Assembly (NCBI RefSeq): GCF_004138325.1
Contig: NZ_SBLB01000001.1
Location: forward strand, 1,807,855 to 1,871,854
Source of the DNA: Spirosoma sordidisoli
GTDB lineage: Bacteria > Bacteroidota > Bacteroidia > Cytophagales > Spirosomataceae
DNA: 64,000 bases
Direction: 5' to 3'
The translations under genes and the position numbers were made by a program. Every line of letters starts with the position of its first letter. Position 1 is the stretch's first letter. Of this stretch, positions 32,948 through 41,223 are shown one piece after another. The notes beneath the pieces are model-generated. The model was not told where the DNA came from and did not search any database. It was given only the letters and a program-made list of their open reading frames with translations.

Positions 32948-34381
32948 TTAGCCGTTTGTTCGGGTGGCGCTCACGCTGCGAAGCCGAAACACCGATCCTT
33001 TCTCGAACTGAATCTGGTTGGCCGGGTACATAAACTGAATCTGGGTGATGACCCCGTCCCAACCGGGCAGGCCCTGCATGTTGACTTCGTAGGTACGGAA
33101 CTGCCCATCGCCAATGATCGGAATATCGACCGAGCGGGTCGGAATGTCGTAGATGTCGACCTCGCCGGGTCGGCGCCAGGCCAGCCGGACCGAGGTGGCT
33201 TTTGTCTGGAAAGCCGCCTGGATGTACAGCTTCGGAATTTCGGCAGCCCGCCAGAACACCAGCGGACTTTTGATACCGAGGTTTTGCTTGGTCAGGTCTT
33301 CGCGCTGGAAAAGAATCGCCAGCTCGTTCTGGATGGGCCAGCCCCGGTCCCGGGCGTTGTAGTAGTACCAGCCCTGCCGGTCGGTGGTGAACTGGTAGTT
33401 GGGCCGGGTAGCCGGGCGCGGCTGACTCACGGCGTACTGCCGGATGTCGGTCAGCCCACCGACCACCAGCGTGTACTCGTATTCGTACTGGCCGTTATGA
33501 TCGATCAGCAGGAAACTGTCGCTGTTGAGGTAGCCGCTGTGCTCGTCGAACTCCCCCCCTACTTTTGGCGTACCGAAACCAGCCGACCGATACCGGAACT
33601 CGTTGGCCCGGTACAGCCCCACGCCCCGGCCTTTATCGTTCAGCAGGGCAATCCAGTTTTCGGTGGCGTAGCGGGTAATGATATCGCGGTCGGTATACTC
33701 GACGGTGGGCGCGTTGGTGAAGGGCTGCTCGCCTTCGTAGGTGACAATGCGGTACCAGGGGCCGTTCAGGTAGACGCAGGGCGTTTCCTGGGTCCGGGCC
33801 TGATATTGGGTGGTATCGGCACGGTTGACGGTAATGCGGCAGCGAACCCGAACGGTATTGTTCTGGATCTCGTACCAGTGTTCCATGGAGCAGTCGGCGG
33901 GTTCGTTGAGCAGGGGCCAGATCAGCGGCACCGACTTCACGTAAATCCGGTTCTGGTCCTGCTGGTAGCTGACAATGCGGGCGGGGTTGTTGAACACGTC
34001 GCCGGTTTGTACCGGGTTCCAGCCGAGGTATTTCCATTTCTCGACGGGCTGCTTGCCGTTGATCGAATACGGAAAAGGACCGCTATAGATCGACGTCTGG
34101 ATTTGCCGCCCCAGGTCCACGTTGTTGACCATGTTTTCGCTGCTCCCGGCTTCGGCCAGGTAGGTAATGGCCCCACCGGCGTTGAGATCGATACCCACGC
34201 GGAGCTTGTCGTTACCCAGAAACAGGCGCTTCTGGGGCGAAGGCGTGGTCTGTGGAGGCAGGCCGGGAGTGGTGGTCGGGGGCGGTGGTGTATACGGAAC
34301 CGTAGCCGGATAGTCGCGGACACAGGTAAACGCCAGCGCACTGATCAGAACGGACGAAAGCAGAACGGGTAAACGAGCCAT
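32948..34381 (-). CDS. Large lipoprotein of unknown function
   Basis: This 477-residue protein has a lipoprotein-type signal (Cys20 in LAFTC) and a Pro/Thr-rich linker at about 28-48. The following domain starts LFLGNDKLRVGIDLNAGGAITYLAEAGSSENMVNNVDLGRQIQTSIYSGP, which reads like a carbohydrate-binding or mutarotase-like beta-sandwich. The remainder is beta-rich with many Trp/Tyr residues. Secreted glycan-acting proteins of Cytophagales start similarly, so a role on an extracellular polysaccharide is inferred; no catalytic motif was identified. The opposite strand is also open but lacks signal and normal composition. Confidence 0.75.
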   Translation of the reverse strand: MARLPVLLSSVLISALAFTCVRDYPATVPYTPPPPTTTPGLPPQTTPSPQKRLFLGNDKLRVGIDLNAGGAITYLAEAGSSENMVNNVDLGRQIQTSIYSGPFPYSINGKQPVEKWKYLGWNPVQTGDVFNNPARIVSYQQDQNRIYVKSVPLIWPLLNEPADCSMEHWYEIQNNTVRVRCRITVNRADTTQYQARTQETPCVYLNGPWYRIVTYEGEQPFTNAPTVEYTDRDIITRYATENWIALLNDKGRGVGLYRANEFRYRSAGFGTPKVGGEFDEHSGYLNSDSFLLIDHNGQYEYEYTLVVGGLTDIRQYAVSQPRPATRPNYQFTTDRQGWYYYNARDRGWPIQNELAILFQREDLTKQNLGIKSPLVFWRAAEIPKLYIQAAFQTKATSVRLAWRRPGEVDIYDIPTRSVDIPIIGDGQFRTYEVNMQGLPGWDGVITQIQFMYPANQIQFEKGSVFRLRSVSATRTNG

Positions 34382-34540
34382 AAATAGGAAAACTATGCCA
34401 TAACCTACTCAAAAGTAGCCCCGCAACCAACGTTTTCCAATTAAACTTAGCGACCAACCAGCGCAACCGGATTCACGCATCGCCCGGATTAAAAAACCCG
34501 CTCCCCGCCCCGATGCAGATGGGTCTTGATCAAGTAGTTT

Positions 34541-35869
34541 TTACCGGTTGGCTTCGGAGAGCCAGTGGAACTGGCGTTCGGCGAGCTGGAAATGGCGGTT
34601 GGTGCGCCGGAGGGCTACCGTCAGCGAGTCGCCCCGGAACAGGCCGCGCAGCAGCAGCCGGTTGGTATCGGGCCGGTCGATGTGCAGGGTGAACAGCGCC
34701 AGGCTGTCATCGGCAAATTTCCTGAAGGCGATGGTGTGTCGGGCCGAGTCGAGGTCGTAGCTGAAATAGCCCCGGCGGTAGCGCTGCCGGAAGAGCGTAT
34801 CAGGCGTCTGGATACTACCCGCTGCTTCTTCCTCGAACACTACGTTCTGCCACCGCAGCGAATCGGGAAACGCGGGCGGCACCCGGAAGTCGGCCACCTC
34901 GTAGAAACCGGCTTTCAGTTTGGGTTTGGGCGGTTTTTTACCGGCAACCGGCTCGGGCTGGCTGTACTGGTAAGCCCGGTAGAGTGGCAGCAGCCCGAAA
35001 AACAGCACAAAGCCGGCTTTGAGCACCAGCCAGCCGATGCGCGCCCGCCGGCTCGTAAACGCATACGTTCGTTTGGGTTGCGTGGGCCGGTTGAAGACGA
35101 AAAAGTCGAGGAGTCGGCGGGCGTCGCTGAGCAGCAGCAGGTTGCTGAAAACGAAGAGATGGATAGAGAACAGCTTGACGGGAATGTCGTAGCAAAGGTT
35201 CATCATCATGACGTTCAGGAAAACGCTGGTGGCCACAAACGCGCCCAGCGTAGCCGTACGGCGCCATAGCAGCAGCACTCCGGCCAACACCTCGACCGCG
35301 CCCGAAAAAAACTGATACGGCTCCGAATAGCCGATAAACAACCAGGAAAAACGCATCGGCAGCAGATCGCCGAGGGGCGTGGCGAGCTGGCTCAGCGACG
35401 GAAAAATCATCTGCTGGCCAAAGAGTTTGATTGTTCCGTAGAGCAGCGCTACCAGCGCCACGTAGTAGCGAAGCGCCACCAGAAACCAGTATGACAGCCG
35501 GTCATAGGCCCGCCGACGGTCGAGGGCGCTCCAGACCGCGGTCCCGATCAGGGCCAGGAGGGTAAAAAGACAGAGCTGGGCGTAGCCGTACGAGGTGTCG
35601 CCACTGCCATTGAATGGCACCAGTTCTTCCTTGACATGAAAAAGGTGGCGGTTGGCCAGGGTTACCAGCCAGCTCTCGCCCATCGAGTAGTAGTTGCCAC
35701 CCAGGTTGAGCAGCGGCACACCACCGGCCCATTTCAGGGGCGACATGTACAGACCGACATACATAACCGTGAACCGAAACAGCAGCCGGCGCCAGGCCGG
35801 CCAGGGGCTCACAACCGAAGCGGCCTCCGGGTGGGGAGCCGGGTGTGGAAGAGGGGATGTCTGTATCAT
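34541..35869 (-). CDS. DoxX-like polytopic membrane protein with soluble C-terminal domain
   Basis: This protein has 442 residues from ATG 35869; earlier in-frame codons to 35935 give no conserved sequence. About seven membrane segments lie at residues 30-290 (FRFTVMYVGLYMSPLKWAG, LFTLLALIGTAVWSAL, YYVALVALLYGTIKLF, SGAVEVLAGVLLLW and others). YGTIKLFGQQM and SGAVEVLAGVLLLWRRTATLGAFVA are typical DoxX-family text. The last 130 residues are soluble and charged. The function is unknown; related proteins are linked to respiratory or redox membrane complexes. Confidence 0.75.
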   Translation of the reverse strand: MIQTSPLPHPAPHPEAASVVSPWPAWRRLLFRFTVMYVGLYMSPLKWAGGVPLLNLGGNYYSMGESWLVTLANRHLFHVKEELVPFNGSGDTSYGYAQLCLFTLLALIGTAVWSALDRRRAYDRLSYWFLVALRYYVALVALLYGTIKLFGQQMIFPSLSQLATPLGDLLPMRFSWLFIGYSEPYQFFSGAVEVLAGVLLLWRRTATLGAFVATSVFLNVMMMNLCYDIPVKLFSIHLFVFSNLLLLSDARRLLDFFVFNRPTQPKRTYAFTSRRARIGWLVLKAGFVLFFGLLPLYRAYQYSQPEPVAGKKPPKPKLKAGFYEVADFRVPPAFPDSLRWQNVVFEEEAAGSIQTPDTLFRQRYRRGYFSYDLDSARHTIAFRKFADDSLALFTLHIDRPDTNRLLLRGLFRGDSLTVALRRTNRHFQLAERQFHWLSEANR

Positions 35870-36170
35870 AGGGTAGAAAAGAGGGGAAGCAACGGAGCAG
35901 GCATCGACCTGTCTGTCAGGCATCAAGATACTCATTTTTTCATAGTACCGGGCGCCGTTATCTACCCGGCCGATAACAGCGATCCGGGATCTGCCGCCTT
36001 TGTTCCAAGAGCTGTCGACATTTTCTAAAAAAAACGCCTGTCTTGTCGGCTATTCCCCCTAATTTTGCGGGATTTTTGGCCATACGTCAGCCGTATTCGT
36101 AGGTCAATCCTGTACATTCCGGTACGCCGGCCGGTTCATTTTTCATTGTACATCATACATTACCCCCGCA
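35870..36170. other. Divergent promoter region between DoxX-like and carB genes
   Basis: It contains the TAATTTTG box at 36060-36067 for carB and a run of eight A at 36026-36034. No gene, repeat or RNA structure was recognised. Confidence 0.5.
36060..36067 (+). promoter_or_regulatory. TAnnTTTG -7 promoter box of carB
   Basis: TAATTTTG fits the Bacteroidota -7 consensus, 103 bases before ATG 36171, giving a roughly 95-base leader. Confidence 0.55.
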
Positions 36171-39047
36171 ATGCCCAAAAATTCTGCCATCCGCTCGGTT
36201 TTGATTATCGGCTCCGGCCCTATCGTCATCGGACAAGCCTGTGAATTTGACTATGCTGGTTCGCAGGCAGCCCGGTCCATCCGCGACGAAGGAATCGAGG
36301 TCAGTCTGATCAACTCCAACCCGGCCACGATCATGACCGATCCGATCAACGCGGATAACGTCTATCTGCTGCCGCTGGAGAAAAAGTCGATCGTCGACAT
36401 CCTGAAAAAACACCAGGAGATGGGTCGCCCCATCGATGCCGTACTGCCCACTATGGGTGGCCAGACCGCTCTCAACCTCGCCATCGACTGCGATAAGGCG
36501 GGCATCTGGGAAAAGTATGGGGTGAAGATCATTGGCGTAGACATCAAGGCCATTGAGACCACCGAAGACCGGGAAAAATTCCGGCTGCTGATGCTGGAAC
36601 TGGGCGCGGGCGTCTGCAAAGGCCGTACGGCCCGCTCGTTTCTGGAAGGAAAAGAAATTGCGCAGGAAATTGGCTTTCCACTCGTTATCCGGCCGTCGTT
36701 TACGCTGGGCGGTACGGGGGGCGGCTTCGTGAACCATCCCGACGACTTCGACAAGGCCCTCACCGCCGGGCTGCACGCGTCACCCGTTCATGAGGTGCTG
36801 GTCGAGCAGAGCGTTATGGGCTGGAAAGAATACGAGCTGGAGCTGCTGCGCGACAACAACGGTAACTTCATCATCATCTGCTCCATCGAGAACTTCGACC
36901 CGATGGGTATCCATACCGGCGACAGCATCACGGTGGCGCCGGCCATGACCCTGCCCGATACGCTGTACCAGAAAATGCGCGACCTGGCCATCCGGGTCAT
37001 GAGTGGTATCGGTCAGTTTGCCGGGGGCTGTAACATCCAGTTTTCGGTCAATCCGCAAACCGACGATATCATTGTGATCGAGGTGAACCCACGGGTGAGC
37101 CGGTCGTCGGCGCTGGCCTCGAAAGCTACGGGATATCCCATCGCCAAGATTGCCGCTAAAATGGCCGTTGGCTACAACCTCGACGAGCTGATCAACCCGA
37201 TTACGGGAACCACCTCGGCCTTTTTCGAGCCGGCCATCGACTACGTCATTGTTAAAGTACCGCGCTGGAACTTCGATAAGTTTCCGGGTGCCGACCGGTC
37301 GCTGGGCCTCCAGATGAAATCGGTGGGCGAAGCCATGGGCATTGGCCGGAATTTCCAGGAAGCGCTCCAAAAAGCCTGTCAGAGTCTCGAAATCCGGCGC
37401 AACGGCCTCGGCGCCGACGGCCGCGAGCTGACTGACCGCGAGGCTCTTACCCACAGTCTGGCCCACCCCAGCTGGAACCGGCTGTTCCATATCTACGACG
37501 CGTTCAAGGCCGGTATGTCGTTCCGGACTATTCAGCAGCTAACCAAAATAGATCCGTGGTTCCTGCACCAGATTGAAGAGCTGATTCTGCTGGAGCGCGA
37601 AATTCAACAGTACGACCTCGACGATCTGCCCCCCGAACTGCTCCGCACGGCCAAACAGAAAGGCTATGCCGACCGGCAGCTGGCCCACATCCTACAGGTT
37701 CGTGAAAGCAAAATCTACGACTACCGCCAGCGTCACAACATCCGGCGGGTGTTCAAGTGCGTAGACACCTGCGCGGCCGAGTTCGAAGCCAAAACGCCTT
37801 ACTACTACTCGACCTTCAACAACCAGCTGCCCATCACCCTCGACCGGCCCGAGCCGGTATCGGATCTGCCGGGTAACGAGTCGGTCCGGTCGAACCGGAA
37901 GAAGATTGTGGTGCTGGGATCCGGTCCGAACCGCATCGGGCAGGGCATCGAGTTCGACTATTCCTGCGTCCACGGTGTGCTGGCGGCCAAAGAAGCGGGG
38001 TACGAGACGATCATGATCAACTGTAACCCCGAAACCGTCTCGACCGATCCCGACATTGCCGACAAGCTGTACTTCGAGCCGGTATTCTGGGAACACGTTC
38101 ACGCCATCATCATGCACGAGCAGCCCGAGGGGGTTATTGTGCAGCTGGGTGGCCAGACGGCCCTCAAGATGGCGGAGAAGCTGACGCGCTACGGCATCAA
38201 GATCATCGGCACCAGCTGGGAAGCGCTCGACCTGGCCGAAGACCGGGGGCTGTTCTCGGGCATGCTCCGCGATCTGAACATTCCGTATCCGAAGTTCGGC
38301 ACGGTTCGCGAGTCCGAAGCCGCGATCGAACTGTCGCGCGAGCTGGGTTTCCCGCTGCTGGTACGCCCGAGCTACGTACTCGGCGGTCAGAGCATGAAGA
38401 TCGTGATCAACGAAAACGAGCTGGAGAGCCACGTGATGAAGATCATGCAGGATATTCCGGACAACAACATTCTGCTCGACCATTTCCTGGAGAACGCCAT
38501 CGAAGCCGAGGCCGACGCCATCTGCGACGGAGAGAACGTGTATATCATCGGGATTATGGAGCACATCGAACCGGCGGGTATCCACTCCGGCGACTCGTAC
38601 GCGCTGCTGCCCCCCTTCGACCTGAGCGAGCACGTCATCAACCAGATTGAAGAATACACCAAAAAGATTGCGGTCGCGCTCAAGACGGTTGGCCTGATCA
38701 ACATCCAGTTCGCCATCAAAGACGAGCAGGTGTACGTGATCGAGGCTAACCCGCGCGCCAGCCGGACGGTACCGTTCATCTGCAAGGCGTACCAGGAGCC
38801 ATATGTCAACTACGCCACCAAGGTGATGCTGGGCGACAAAAAGGTGACCGATTTCGATTTCAAGCCGGTCAAAAAAGGCTACGCCATCAAGATTCCGGTC
38901 TTCTCGTTCAGCAAGTTCCCGAACGTGAACAAGGAGCTTGGCCCCGAAATGAAATCGACCGGCGAAGGCATCTATTTCATCGATGACCTGACCGACGATT
39001 TCTTCCAGAAGGTCTACTCCGAACGGAATCTATACCTCAGCCGGTAA
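36171..39047 (+). CDS. carB: Carbamoyl-phosphate synthase large subunit, lacking the allosteric domain
   Basis: This subunit makes carbamoyl phosphate for arginine and pyrimidine synthesis together with CarA, which is not in the window. The 958 residues hold both ATP-grasp halves: SVLIIGSGPIVIGQACEFDYAG with LVIRPSFTLGGTGGGFV and VIEVNPRVSRSSALASKATG, and the second copy KIVVLGSGPNRIGQGIEFDYSC with LLVRPSYVLGGQSMKIV and VIEANPRASRTVPFI. It stops at ...DDFFQKVYSERNLYLSR, where the about 120-residue MGS-like regulatory domain of enteric CarB would begin. Absence of this domain is, as I recall, usual in Cytophagales/Flavobacteriia. Confidence 0.97.
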   Translation: MPKNSAIRSVLIIGSGPIVIGQACEFDYAGSQAARSIRDEGIEVSLINSNPATIMTDPINADNVYLLPLEKKSIVDILKKHQEMGRPIDAVLPTMGGQTALNLAIDCDKAGIWEKYGVKIIGVDIKAIETTEDREKFRLLMLELGAGVCKGRTARSFLEGKEIAQEIGFPLVIRPSFTLGGTGGGFVNHPDDFDKALTAGLHASPVHEVLVEQSVMGWKEYELELLRDNNGNFIIICSIENFDPMGIHTGDSITVAPAMTLPDTLYQKMRDLAIRVMSGIGQFAGGCNIQFSVNPQTDDIIVIEVNPRVSRSSALASKATGYPIAKIAAKMAVGYNLDELINPITGTTSAFFEPAIDYVIVKVPRWNFDKFPGADRSLGLQMKSVGEAMGIGRNFQEALQKACQSLEIRRNGLGADGRELTDREALTHSLAHPSWNRLFHIYDAFKAGMSFRTIQQLTKIDPWFLHQIEELILLEREIQQYDLDDLPPELLRTAKQKGYADRQLAHILQVRESKIYDYRQRHNIRRVFKCVDTCAAEFEAKTPYYYSTFNNQLPITLDRPEPVSDLPGNESVRSNRKKIVVLGSGPNRIGQGIEFDYSCVHGVLAAKEAGYETIMINCNPETVSTDPDIADKLYFEPVFWEHVHAIIMHEQPEGVIVQLGGQTALKMAEKLTRYGIKIIGTSWEALDLAEDRGLFSGMLRDLNIPYPKFGTVRESEAAIELSRELGFPLLVRPSYVLGGQSMKIVINENELESHVMKIMQDIPDNNILLDHFLENAIEAEADAICDGENVYIIGIMEHIEPAGIHSGDSYALLPPFDLSEHVINQIEEYTKKIAVALKTVGLINIQFAIKDEQVYVIEANPRASRTVPFICKAYQEPYVNYATKVMLGDKKVTDFDFKPVKKGYAIKIPVFSFSKFPNVNKELGPEMKSTGEGIYFIDDLTDDFFQKVYSERNLYLSR

Positions 39048-39060
39048 ACCCGGCTCAGGC

Positions 39061-39310
39061 CCGGCATAAATGCCGGGATAACCAATGTATAAAAATGGCC
39101 CGGCATGAATGCCGGGCCTATTCATTTGCTGCCATCAATACGAATCCGGGATAACCGATCCGGGATGAAAAAAAATGGCCCGGCATGGATGCCGGGCCTA
39201 TTCATTTGTTACCATCAATACGAATCCGGGCCCATTCTGACTATGAATAGGCCCGGATTTTAATCCGGGATAATCGATCCGGGATAAATCGATCCGAAAT
39301 GGGTATCCCG
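39061..39310. repeat. Cluster of GGCCCGGCAT palindromes with 80-bp periodicity
   Basis: Two 60-base direct copies at 39091-39150 and 39171-39230 differ at three positions and lie exactly 80 bases apart. Each contains the 22-base palindrome GGCCCGGCAT(GA or GG)ATGCCGGGCC. A smaller palindrome CCCGGCATAAATGCCGGG precedes them (39060-39077), and GGCCCGGATTTTAATCCGGG plus several ATCCGGG units follow to 39310. They fill the convergent gap between carB and a DUF4394 gene and probably end both transcripts. Confidence 0.9.
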
Positions 39311-39317
39311 GAATTTA

Positions 39318-40868
39318 TTAGAATCCCAAACCGACGGCGAAACCACGAATCGTGGGATTGCCGGGCAGCATAGCGCCAGCCGTGACCGACGGGGCGGTCA
39401 GGTTTACGGTGTACAGGCGGGTCATGCCGTTCGACCGGAGGATAGCGTAGGCAATATTGCTCGTACCACCGATGTCAAAGCCATTGGCTCCTTCGAACGG
39501 CAGTCCCAGCAGACCATTACCGCCAACGGGTACCAGCGTACCGTTGTTCGGCGGGTTCTGGATGAACAACTGGCCGTTGGAGTTGCTGAGGCTATACAGC
39601 GTCGTTGTAGTAGAGCCCGCAAAGTTGTTGGTATAAGCCGCGCCGGTTGCGCCACCCAGCGAGCCGGTCAGCATACCGTCAACAGCCGCTACAGCACCGT
39701 TGTCAGGGTTCAGACGCAGGTTCTGGTTGCTGTTGCTGATGAGCCGGATGCGGTCAACGGTTGGGTTGAAATCGAAGCCGTAGTCACCCACGGTCAGACC
39801 GGGGCTAAATGGAGCACCTACGGCCATGGCAGCGCCATTCGACGTGTTGATGGTATAAATTCGGCTCGTGCTGCCCAGCGCGTAGAGTTGACCGTTAACC
39901 GGCCGGATGTCGATTCCATAAATATCTTCACCGGGCTGCAGACCGGTAATCTGCTTGGCAATGGGCGTCGGATTCATCGGGTTGAAAATCCACAGCATGT
40001 TCGACGACGTAACGGCGTAGGCAACCGGCTCCGTCGGGATGGCCAGGCCAACGATGCTCACGTTCGGCAGGTCGCCCAGGCGCTCGGCCGCACCGCTCGT
40101 CAGGTCGATCTGGTACAGGCCACGGGTGTTACCGCTGATCAGCGTCGCAATGGCGCTGCCATCCGGACCAATGTCGAAGCTACCCGTACCGGCAATATCG
40201 ACGCCCAGTGAACCTACGAGTTCAAGCCGGCCATCGTTCGGTGGGTTCTGCCGGTACAGCCGGTCGGTAATCGGGTCGATGTCGTACAGGGTCGTGGTCG
40301 TAACGCCGGCCCGGTTGTTGGTATAGGCAACCGCCGTAACAGCCGCGCCCGCTGCGCCGTTGATAGCCCCGTCAACGTTAGCCACACCGCCGGTTTCGGG
40401 GTTGAGCCGCAGGTTCTGGCCCTGGTTGGTTACGAGCCGGATCCGGTCAACAGTCGGGTTGAAATCGAAGCCAATGGCGTCACCGTTGGTAGGTGGCATG
40501 AACGGACCGGCACCGATGGGCGTGGCTACGCCACTGTTCAGGTTGATAACGTACAGCCGGCTGTTGCTGCTAACGCTGTACAGCTGCCCCGTAGCCGGCC
40601 GGAAGTCGATGCTTACCAGCCGCTCCCCGCTTTGCAGGCCCGTAATGGTCATGGAGCTGCTGCTTACCGACGGATTCTGGGTGTTGAGCTTAAGCAGCTG
40701 ATTGTTGTCCGACAGGACATAAAAGTCAAAGTTAGCCGACAGGCGGGCACCGGAAACGGTGGGCTCAACGGGTTGCAGCGCGTCGCGGCAGGAATCCAGA
40801 GTCAGGAGCGAGCCAATAGCCAGCAGGCTGGCGGCCATTCGGAGCTTTGTTCGGTACAGCATAGACAT
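39318..40868 (-). CDS. Two-domain DUF4394 lipoprotein
   Basis: This 516-residue lipoprotein (Cys27, LTLDSC) contains two tandem DUF4394 copies at about 45-275 and 280-516. Each has GLQ(S/P)GE...(S/G)IDFRPATGQLY-type text, then GFDFNPTVDRIRL(V/I)(T/S)N followed by QNLRLNP. The repeated short blades suggest a beta-propeller-like fold. The function is unknown; the domain is frequent in secreted proteins of Cytophagales. Codon choice matches neighbours. Confidence 0.88.
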   Translation of the reverse strand: MSMLYRTKLRMAASLLAIGSLLTLDSCRDALQPVEPTVSGARLSANFDFYVLSDNNQLLKLNTQNPSVSSSSMTITGLQSGERLVSIDFRPATGQLYSVSSNSRLYVINLNSGVATPIGAGPFMPPTNGDAIGFDFNPTVDRIRLVTNQGQNLRLNPETGGVANVDGAINGAAGAAVTAVAYTNNRAGVTTTTLYDIDPITDRLYRQNPPNDGRLELVGSLGVDIAGTGSFDIGPDGSAIATLISGNTRGLYQIDLTSGAAERLGDLPNVSIVGLAIPTEPVAYAVTSSNMLWIFNPMNPTPIAKQITGLQPGEDIYGIDIRPVNGQLYALGSTSRIYTINTSNGAAMAVGAPFSPGLTVGDYGFDFNPTVDRIRLISNSNQNLRLNPDNGAVAAVDGMLTGSLGGATGAAYTNNFAGSTTTTLYSLSNSNGQLFIQNPPNNGTLVPVGGNGLLGLPFEGANGFDIGGTSNIAYAILRSNGMTRLYTVNLTAPSVTAGAMLPGNPTIRGFAVGLGF

Positions 40869-40904
40869 AAATGAAAAGTTTTTCTAGTACTAATTGATCA
40901 TGAA

Positions 40905-40921
40905 CAGGTTGCAACAACCTG
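40905..40921. promoter_or_regulatory. Small palindrome upstream of the DUF4394 gene
   Basis: CAGGTTG-CAA-CAACCTG, a perfect 7-base inverted repeat 37 bases upstream of the DUF4394 start, in the region expected to hold its promoter. Possible operator; otherwise unassigned. The rest of 40869-41223 is AT-rich upstream sequence and the repeat at 41091-41180. Confidence 0.4.
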
Positions 40922-41090
40922 CATGAGCCTATACGACCGAATCTGATGTCTGGATTTTATCGGGTTGAAAAAAGGTAAAAATTAATATTTCTCTAATAAA
41001 ACCTACCTACAGGAAAGTACTCGTACGACCACCGAATCGGTATAGGTGAATGAATCATGAGGTTGAGACGCGACCGCCCGAGCCACCAGC

Positions 41091-41180
41091 GTGGTCCGTG
41101 TCCGCACCGGGACGCGCAGTCGGACCACCTATCCAGACGATTTTGCTGACGCGCAAGTGGTCCGTGAGGACACGGACCAC
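41091..41180. repeat. GTGGTCCGTG double-hairpin element
   Basis: GTGGTCCGTGTCC (41091-41103) is the exact inverse of GGACACGGACCAC (41168-41180). Within it lie two local hairpins: GTGGTCCG/CGGACCAC (41091-41128) and GTGGTCCGTG-AGGA-CACGGACCAC (41157-41180). It sits just after the end of the Wzi-like gene and has the nested layout of the CTGACAG elements but a different core sequence. Confidence 0.85.
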
Positions 41181-41223
41181 GGTGACGGGTGACGACTGCC
41201 TGGCGGCCCACCAGCGCCCAAAC

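Noticed and set aside
32894-34372. 492-codon plus-strand frame opposite the large lipoprotein gene
   Set aside because: It begins inside the bidirectional terminator hairpin and lacks normal composition; the minus-strand frame has a lipoprotein signal and globular protein text.
37692-38633. 313-codon minus-strand frame within carB
   Set aside because: Shadow of the second ATP-grasp half of CarB.
39091-39230. Possible CRISPR array
   Set aside because: Only two 60-base copies, palindromic, with spacers of 20 bases and no cas genes; better described as tandem palindromes.
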